Part shown: in pieces, positions 5,960-9,328 of the stretch
How positions within the stretch are numbered: position 1 is the first letter of the stretch
Layout of the letters: the number at the start of each line of letters is the position of its first letter
DNA from: Alphaproteobacteria bacterium
GTDB lineage: Bacteria > Pseudomonadota > Alphaproteobacteria > Sphingomonadales > Sphingomonadaceae
Direction: 5' to 3'
Assembly: GCA_020249025.1 (NCBI GenBank)
Contig: JADCGM010000291.1
Span: 1-9,328 of the forward strand
Length of the DNA: 9,328 nucleotides
Program-made: the position numbers and the translations under genes
Notes under the pieces: generated by a model
The model's input: the letters and a program-made list of their open reading frames with translations, nothing else
The model's database searches: none
What the model was told of the DNA's origin: nothing

Positions 5960-6925
5960 ATGGCCGTTCATCACAGCAAGGTCCTCATCATCGGTTCCGG
6001 CCCGGCGGGCTACACCGCCGCCGTCTACGCCGCACGCGCGGCGCTGAAGCCGATGCTTGTGCAGGGCCTTCAGCCCGGCGGGCAGCTGACGATCACGACC
6101 GAGGTCGAGAACTGGCCCGGCGAGACGACGATCCAGGGCCCCGAGCTCATGCAGAAGATGGCCGAGCAGGCGGCGCATGTCGGCACCACGCTCGTCTCCG
6201 ACGTCATCACCTCGGTCGATCTGTCGAAGCGTCCCTTCGTGGCGTTGGGCGATTCGGGCGACGAATATCATGGCGATGCGCTGATCATCGCGACCGGCGC
6301 GTCTGCACGCTGGATCGGCCTGCCGAGCGAGACGAAGTTCCGCGGCTTCGGCGTCTCGGCCTGCGCGACGTGCGACGGCTTCTTCTACCGCGGACGGGTC
6401 GTGGCGGTCGTCGGCGGCGGCAACAGCGCGGTCGAGGAGGCGCTGTTCCTCACCAACTTCGCCAGCAAGGTCTATCTGATCCATCGCCGCGATACGCTGC
6501 GCGCCGACAAGACCAATCAAGCGCGCCTGTTCGCCAACCCCAAGGTCGAGCCGATCTGGAACGCCGAGGTCGGCGAGGTGCACGGGACCGAGTCGCCGCT
6601 GGGCGTCACCGCGCTGTCGCTGGTCGATACGCGCAACGGCTCAAGCCGTGAGCTGGCGGTCGACGGTCTGTTCGTCGCCATCGGCCACGATCCTGCGACG
6701 TCGCTGTTCCGCGGCCAGCTCGACATGGACGCGGACGGCTACATCCTCTGCCCGAACGGCGGGACCGCGACGAGCGTGCCGGGCGTGTTCGCCGCGGGCG
6801 ACGTCACCGACAAGATCTACCGGCAGGCCGTGACCTCGGCCGGCATGGGCTGCATGGCGGCGCTCGATGCCGAGCGCTGGCTGGCGCACCGTGCGGCGCC
6901 CGTCCACGCCGAGGCGGCGGAGTAG
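5960..6925 (+). CDS. trxB: Thioredoxin-disulfide reductase
   Basis: TrxB is the cytoplasmic FAD enzyme that uses NADPH to reduce thioredoxin, supplying electrons to ribonucleotide reductase and protein disulfide repair. At 321 residues it has standard length for the low-molecular-weight bacterial type. Visible motifs are the FAD dinucleotide fold GSGPAG (12-17), the redox-active CATC (C135 and C138) followed by DG, the NADPH-binding GGGNSAVEEA (152-161), HRRDTLRA (175-182) contacting the NADPH phosphate, and the C-terminal FAD motif VFAAGDV (276-282) followed by RQAVTSAGMGCMAALDAE. All catalytic features are intact. TGGAG nine nucleotides before the ATG supports the start. It lies 35 bp after the PAS/HisKA gene and 10 bp before the lysR-type gene, so the three are probably co-transcribed, linking thiol redox to these regulators. 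Confidence 0.97.
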   Translation: MAVHHSKVLIIGSGPAGYTAAVYAARAALKPMLVQGLQPGGQLTITTEVENWPGETTIQGPELMQKMAEQAAHVGTTLVSDVITSVDLSKRPFVALGDSGDEYHGDALIIATGASARWIGLPSETKFRGFGVSACATCDGFFYRGRVVAVVGGGNSAVEEALFLTNFASKVYLIHRRDTLRADKTNQARLFANPKVEPIWNAEVGEVHGTESPLGVTALSLVDTRNGSSRELAVDGLFVAIGHDPATSLFRGQLDMDADGYILCPNGGTATSVPGVFAAGDVTDKIYRQAVTSAGMGCMAALDAERWLAHRAAPVHAEAAE

Positions 6926-6935
6926 GGGAGGGCGC

Positions 6936-7853
6936 TTGCAGCTCGACTGGGAGAAGCTGCGGCTGTTCCACGCGGTCGCGGAAGCCGGCAGCTTCACCGA
7001 AGGCGCACGGCGGCTCAATATGAGCCAGCCGGCGCTGTCGCGGCAGATCCAGTCGCTCGAGGCGCAGTTCGGCGCAAAGCTGTTCCACCGCCACGCCCGC
7101 GGCCTCGCCATGACCCACGAGGGCGAGCAGCTTCACGATGCGACGCGCGACATGCACGATCGCATCGAGCGCACCCAGCAGGGCATCGAGTTCTCGCGAA
7201 CGCGGCCGACAGGCGAAATCCGGGTCACGACGACGGTGAGCTTCGGCTCGACCTGGCTTGCCCGCCAGCTCGCCGAGTTCGTCGATCTTTATCCCGACAT
7301 CAATGTCACGCTGCTGCTGTCGGACGACGATGTCGATCTCGCCAAGCGCGAGGCCGACGTCGCGATCCGCTTCCACGCGCCGCATCAATCCGAGCTGATC
7401 CAGAAGCCGCTCGTACCCGTGCGCTACTGGCTTTGCGCCTCGCCCGACTATCTGGCGCGCTTTGGCGAGCCGCAGGCGGTCGAAGACCTCGATCGCCACC
7501 GCATCGTCGCCTATGGGCAGCTGGCGCCGGCACCGATCCGGTCGGTGAACTGGATCCAGGATGTCGGGCATCACGGCCCGCCGCGGGTGCCGGCGCTGAC
7601 CGTCAACAACATCTTCGGGCTGCTGCAGGCGGTCGAGGCCGGGATCGGGATCGCAGCGCTGCCAAGCTATCTCATCCGCTTCTCGGGCAAGGTGCGGCCG
7701 GTGCTGCGCCAGGTCGAGGGGCCGGTGTTCCGGACCTTCTTCGTCTACCCGTCCGAGCTGCGCCAGTCAGTGCGGGTCGCAGTGCTTCGGGACTTCCTCG
7801 TCGCGCGGATGACGCCGGCCGCGTTCGAGCTCGCCCCACAATCCATGCAGTGA
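6936..7853 (+). CDS. LysR family transcriptional regulator (TTG start)
   Basis: This 305-residue protein has the classic LysR layout. A winged HTH (about residues 3-62) with WEKLRLFHAVAEAGSFTEGA and LNMSQPALSRQIQSLEAQFG is followed by a linker helix. A two-lobed periplasmic-binding-protein-like effector domain spans about 92-295 (GEIRVTTTVSFGSTWLARQL, EADVAIRFHAP, GLLQAVEAGIGIAALPSYL). I place the start at TTG 6936 because GGGGAGGG lies 3-5 nt upstream, the HTH begins at the normal distance, and the frame upstream only overlaps trxB. Spacing from the trxB stop is 10 bp, so translation is probably coupled. The protein has a single cysteine (C167), so it is not an OxyR-type disulfide switch. 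LysR factors usually control a divergent neighbour, but none is divergent here, so the target and effector are unknown. Confidence 0.93.
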   Translation: MQLDWEKLRLFHAVAEAGSFTEGARRLNMSQPALSRQIQSLEAQFGAKLFHRHARGLAMTHEGEQLHDATRDMHDRIERTQQGIEFSRTRPTGEIRVTTTVSFGSTWLARQLAEFVDLYPDINVTLLLSDDDVDLAKREADVAIRFHAPHQSELIQKPLVPVRYWLCASPDYLARFGEPQAVEDLDRHRIVAYGQLAPAPIRSVNWIQDVGHHGPPRVPALTVNNIFGLLQAVEAGIGIAALPSYLIRFSGKVRPVLRQVEGPVFRTFFVYPSELRQSVRVAVLRDFLVARMTPAAFELAPQSMQ

Positions 7854-7919
7854 GTGCATAGCTGATTCGCAGCGCGCAGGGGTGCTCGTTTCGAAGGTGA
7901 AGGCGCATATGGGGGGTGT

Positions 7920-7933
7920 TGCTGCACTGCAGC
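7920..7933. promoter_or_regulatory. CTGC-N3-GCAG palindrome (PhaR-like site, tentative)
   Basis: GCTGCA-C-TGCAGC (7921-7933) is a perfect 6-bp-arm palindrome containing CTGCACTGCAG. From memory, CTGC-N3-GCAG is the reported recognition pattern of the alphaproteobacterial PHB regulator PhaR. The 12-mer TGCTGCACTGCA (7920-7931) recurs at 1388-1399 ahead of the TonB receptor. The palindrome is visible; the regulator is an inference. Confidence 0.35.
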
Positions 7934-7973
7934 GAGCGATCGCAGAACCCGCCCTCCCCGCGGACGCGATCTC

Positions 7974-8085
7974 GCCCCCGGCGCCTCTCCCTCCCTCCCC
8001 GGCGCCGGGGGCCTCCGCTCCTCTCTCCCGACGAGCGGACACAATTTCCGGGCCGGCGCTTTAGAGCTCCGGCCCTTTTTCTTTT
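7974..8085 (+). ncRNA. Candidate small RNA: two CU-loop stem-loops plus intrinsic terminator
   Basis: Three consecutive stem-loops occur in 112 nt. Hairpin 1 is a perfect 12-bp stem (GCCCCCGGCGCC, 7974-7985, with 8001-8012) and a 15-nt loop TCTCCCTCCCTCCCC. Hairpin 2 is a perfect 7-bp stem (TCCGCTC, 8014-8020, with GAGCGGA, 8033-8039) and loop CTCTCTCCCGAC. Hairpin 3 is a terminator with a T-rich tail at 8050-8085. Exposed C/U loops complementary to Shine-Dalgarno sequences (AGGAGG-like) are a known design of bacterial sRNAs, including the CCUCCUCCC-motif sRNAs of Rhodobacter. No promoter is evident, so it may be released from the lysR 3'UTR. Alternatives are an mRNA 3' structure or a dispersed GC-rich repeat. 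The 5' end given is only where structure begins. Confidence 0.4.
8050..8085 (+). terminator. Canonical intrinsic terminator
   Basis: GGGCCGG (8050-8056) pairs with CCGGCCC (8069-8075). One C/T mismatch separates this from an inner GCT/AGC stem (8058-8060 with 8065-8067) and a TTAG loop. The stem is followed immediately by TTTTTCTTTT (8076-8085), the best T-tract in the window. It ends transcripts from the trxB-lysR cluster or the candidate sRNA and lies only 28 bp before the deacetylase start, so that gene needs initiation within or after it, or read-through. Confidence 0.88.
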
Positions 8086-8113
8086 CCACGACCGTCAAGT
8101 AAGGCTGAGCCGG

Positions 8114-9103
8114 ATGTTTGCGCCGACGCCCGATCTTTATGTGCGCTTTCCCGACGGATTCGGGCGCCGGGTCGCGATGTTCGTCGACACCGAGGAGGAA
8201 TTCGACTGGGCCGCGCCGAAGCGGCGCGACGCGACGTCGGTGGCGGCGGTCCGGGAATTGCCGGCTGCGCACCGGGTGCTGCGCGGCCATGGGCTGGAGC
8301 CGGCCTATCTCGTTGACTTTCCAGTTGCGTCCACGCCCGAGAGCGTCGCGGTGCTGCGAGGATTTCTCGACGCAGGCGAGTGCGCCATTGGAACGCAGCT
8401 CCATCCCTGGGTCAATCCGCCGTTCGAAGAGGCGGTGACGCCGCGAACCTCGTTCGCCGGCAATCTGCCGCGCGGGCTCGAACGCGCGAAGCTTGCGGCG
8501 CTGACCGCGCAGATCCGCGAGTCGTTCGGCATCCAGCCGCTGGTCTATCGGGCGGGGCGGTACGGCGTCGGGCCGAATACCGAGGCGCTGCTCGACGAGT
8601 TCGGCTACCGGATCGACACATCGGTACGGCCGCTGTTCGACTACAGCGACGAAGGTGGGCCGCGGTTCGGCGCGATGCGGGCGCAGCCCTATTGGACGGG
8701 CGCCGAGCGCAAGATCCTCGAGGTGCCGTTGAGTTCGACCTTCGTCGGGGCGCTGCGCAACGTCACCGCGCCGCTCTACCGGATGGGCGCCCGGCTGCCG
8801 CTCCTGCGTAGCCTGCTGGCGCGGACGCGGATGCTGAGCCGCGTGGCTCTGACCCCCGAAGGCATCCCGCTCGACGAGGCGCTGGAGGCGCTGCGGCTGC
8901 TGCTCGATACCGACGTCCAGCTGATCTCCATCTCTTTTCATTCGCCGTCGGTCGAGCCGGGGCATACGCCCTATGTTCGCGATGCCGAGGATCTGCGGCG
9001 CTTCTACGCGTGGTTCGACGGCGTACTCGGCTTCCTTGCCCGCGCGGGTGTGCGCCCGGTGTCGATCGGCGAGATACTTGAAGGTGCAGACGCTGCGCGT
9101 TAA
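8114..9103 (+). CDS. Polysaccharide deacetylase-like protein (NodB-fold, WalW-like)
   Basis: This 329-residue protein has features of the carbohydrate esterase 4/NodB deacetylase fold in divergent form. The catalytic-base segment is AMFVDTEEEFDW (21-32, Asp25) in place of the usual TFDDG. A metal-site-like ECAIGTQLHPWV (89-100, His97) follows, then YRAGRYGVG (145-153), comparable to the RxPY motif. A C-terminal His-containing SISFHSPSVEPGHTPY (272-287) closes the motif set. Such enzymes usually remove N-acetyl groups from surface or exopolysaccharide sugars. Sphingomonad proteins of this type are often labelled WalW. There is no signal peptide or membrane helix, so it is presumably cytoplasmic. 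ATG 8114 is chosen because the conserved block begins right after it and the upstream frame runs through hairpins and a terminator; AAGG lies nine nucleotides before it. The substrate is unknown and activity is inferred. Confidence 0.8.
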   Translation: MFAPTPDLYVRFPDGFGRRVAMFVDTEEEFDWAAPKRRDATSVAAVRELPAAHRVLRGHGLEPAYLVDFPVASTPESVAVLRGFLDAGECAIGTQLHPWVNPPFEEAVTPRTSFAGNLPRGLERAKLAALTAQIRESFGIQPLVYRAGRYGVGPNTEALLDEFGYRIDTSVRPLFDYSDEGGPRFGAMRAQPYWTGAERKILEVPLSSTFVGALRNVTAPLYRMGARLPLLRSLLARTRMLSRVALTPEGIPLDEALEALRLLLDTDVQLISISFHSPSVEPGHTPYVRDAEDLRRFYAWFDGVLGFLARAGVRPVSIGEILEGADAAR

Positions 9104-9106
9104 CCG
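9078..9106 (+). promoter_or_regulatory. Possible tRNA promoter overlapping the end of the deacetylase gene
   Basis: TTGAAG at 9078-9083 lies 15-17 bp before GTTAAC/TAACCG (9099-9106), which covers the deacetylase stop codon and is 19-26 nt before the tRNA. The -35 is fair (TTGA) and the -10 is poor. The tRNA begins 21 bp after the stop, so it needs a promoter inside the coding sequence or shares the deacetylase transcript. Confidence 0.22.
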
Positions 9107-9124
9107 CGGGACCGGGAAGGGTAG

Positions 9125-9201
9125 GGGCCCGTAGCTCAATTGGTTAGAGCAGGCCGCTCATAACGGCTTGGCTGGGGGTTCAAGTCCCTCCGGGCCTACC
9201 A
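9125..9201 (+). tRNA. tRNA-Ile2 (anticodon CAU, read as lysidine-AU)
   Basis: The 77-nt gene folds as a full cloverleaf: acceptor GGGCCCG/CGGGCCT (one G-T pair), D-arm GCTC/GAGC, anticodon stem GGCCG/CGGCT with loop CTCATAA (anticodon CAT at 9159-9161), T-arm GGGGG/CCCTC with TTCAAGT, and an encoded CCA. A CAU anticodon could mean initiator Met, elongator Met or Ile2. The acceptor starts with a G1-T72 pair rather than the initiator mismatch, and there is no GGG/CCC run flanking the anticodon. The anticodon arm and GCTTGG variable region closely match E. coli tRNA-Ile2, and C4-G69 and C5-G68, recognition pairs for the lysidine synthetase TilS, are present. It therefore most likely decodes AUA after TilS modification. 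Confidence 0.88.
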
Positions 9202-9285
9202 TTTCCAGCTTTTGCTACTGATTTTGTTGCTTTAATCTCGTTGCGTATCCGGCAGCCCGAGCGGGGGGCGACCGGGAGACCCTAG
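9202..9285. promoter_or_regulatory. AT-rich leader after the tRNA, before the next gene
   Basis: Positions 9202-9240 are conspicuously T-rich for this genome, with TTTTGC (9210-9215), a 15-bp spacer and TTTAAT (9231-9236) as a possible promoter for the next gene. The T-runs could also help release the tRNA transcript, though no hairpin precedes them. A ribosome-binding GGGAG lies at 9274-9278. Confidence 0.3.
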
Positions 9286-9328
9286 GTGCTCGATTTCCTT
9301 CGCCGGCTGCTCGATGCGGACGCGCTCG
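9286..9328 (+). CDS. Start of an unidentified gene (GTG start, truncated by window end)
   Basis: A GTG at 9286 is followed by 13 complete codons without a stop (LDFLRRLLDADAL after the initiator), and GGGAG at 9274-9278 is placed seven nucleotides upstream, an ideal Shine-Dalgarno spacing. The first residues look like an amphipathic helix, but there is too little sequence to name a family. It could be a spurious open frame at the window edge. Confidence 0.45.
   Translation, partial: MLDFLRRLLDADAL

Larger units (their letters stand above)
7854..8113. other. 260-bp intergenic region between the lysR gene and the deacetylase
   Basis: No protein-coding gene is supported here, although the deacetylase frame happens to be open back to 7916. 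From left to right it holds a CTGC-N3-GCAG palindrome (7922-7932), a GCGATCGC palindrome (7935-7942), two C/U-loop hairpins (7974-8012 and 8014-8039), an intrinsic terminator (8050-8085) and the deacetylase ribosome binding site region. It is one of the few stretches in the window with runs of C and CT-type repeats. No convincing sigma70 or EcfG-type (GGAAC...CGTT) promoter could be found by eye. Confidence 0.6.

Noticed and set aside
6936..7853. LysR protein as an OxyR-type peroxide sensor because of its trxB neighbour
   Set aside because: OxyR needs two conserved cysteines; this protein has one (C167), outside an OxyR-like context.
7916..8113. Longer start (ATG 7916) for the deacetylase, adding 66 residues
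   Set aside because: The extra segment is Arg/Pro/Ser-rich, is encoded by the hairpins and terminator, and lies before the conserved block that begins right after ATG 8114.
7745..9139. Minus-strand open frame of 464 codons across the deacetylase and the sRNA region
   Set aside because: No domain is visible, it crosses a plus-strand terminator and hairpins, and it overlaps the deacetylase with its conserved motifs.
9188..9201. tRNA 3' end as an integration (attB) site
   Set aside because: No integrase, no repeated copy of the tRNA 3' end and no mobile-element genes are visible in the window.
9269..9281. GACCGGGAGACC resembling a cobalamin riboswitch B12 box
   Set aside because: The remaining B12 riboswitch elements and folding domains are absent and the stretch is too short. 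GGGAG here is better explained as a ribosome binding site for GTG 9286.
1..9328. CRISPR arrays, insertion sequences, toxin-antitoxin or defence genes
   Set aside because: No regularly spaced repeats, transposase motifs, terminal inverted repeats or defence-type domains were seen; the gene content is ordinary chromosomal.

Overview
The window is GC-rich (roughly two-thirds G+C) and densely coding. Its gene content points to an alphaproteobacterium, most likely a sphingomonad (order Sphingomonadales). The clues are a large TonB-dependent receptor with an Ala-rich signal peptide and an EIVVTGT TonB box, a PAS/HisKA protein directly ahead of trxB and a LysR regulator, a WalW-like polysaccharide deacetylase, and Caulobacter/Sphingomonas-style codon use. 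This placement is an inference from protein style; no phylogenetic marker was analysed.

Layout from left to right. (1) Positions 1-62 hold the 5' end of a minus-strand hydroxymethylglutaryl-CoA lyase. It is divergent from a class III (CaiB/BaiF) CoA-transferase (142-1323), and the 79-bp gap between them has a 10-bp palindrome in its middle. A CoA-transferase paired with an HMG-CoA-lyase-type enzyme suggests catabolism of a branched C5/C6 acid through CoA activation and retro-Claisen cleavage. (2) A large TonB-dependent outer-membrane receptor (1519-4098) follows, ending in a strong GC-rich GAAA-loop hairpin. (3) A convergent minus-strand Lrp/AsnC regulator (4202-4684) is divergent from a three-gene plus-strand cluster. 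The cluster encodes a PAS/HisKA sensor protein with a badly degraded ATP-binding domain (about 4839-5924), thioredoxin reductase trxB (5960-6925), and a LysR regulator starting at TTG (6936-7853). The divergent control region contains a near-textbook operator: an 11-bp direct repeat 21 bp apart, of which the second copy is half of a 20-bp inverted repeat, with a perfect TATAAT between them. (4) A 260-bp intergenic stretch (7854-8113) carries a CTGC-N3-GCAG palindrome, two strong stem-loops with almost pure C/U loops, and a canonical intrinsic terminator. I read this as a candidate small RNA, possibly derived from the lysR 3'UTR. (5) A polysaccharide deacetylase-like protein (8114-9103) comes next, then a tRNA-Ile2 gene with anticodon CAU (9125-9201). 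The first codons of another gene, starting at GTG 9286, run off the end.

Functionally, the central block joins a global-type Lrp regulator, a probably non-canonical histidine kinase, thiol-redox maintenance (TrxB) and a LysR factor. The left block is carbon/CoA metabolism plus nutrient uptake, and the right block is envelope polysaccharide and translation. The observations most worth following are the CU-loop RNA candidate at 7974-8085, the Lrp-type operator at 4707-4746, and the H-box-retaining but N-box/G1-box-lacking kinase.
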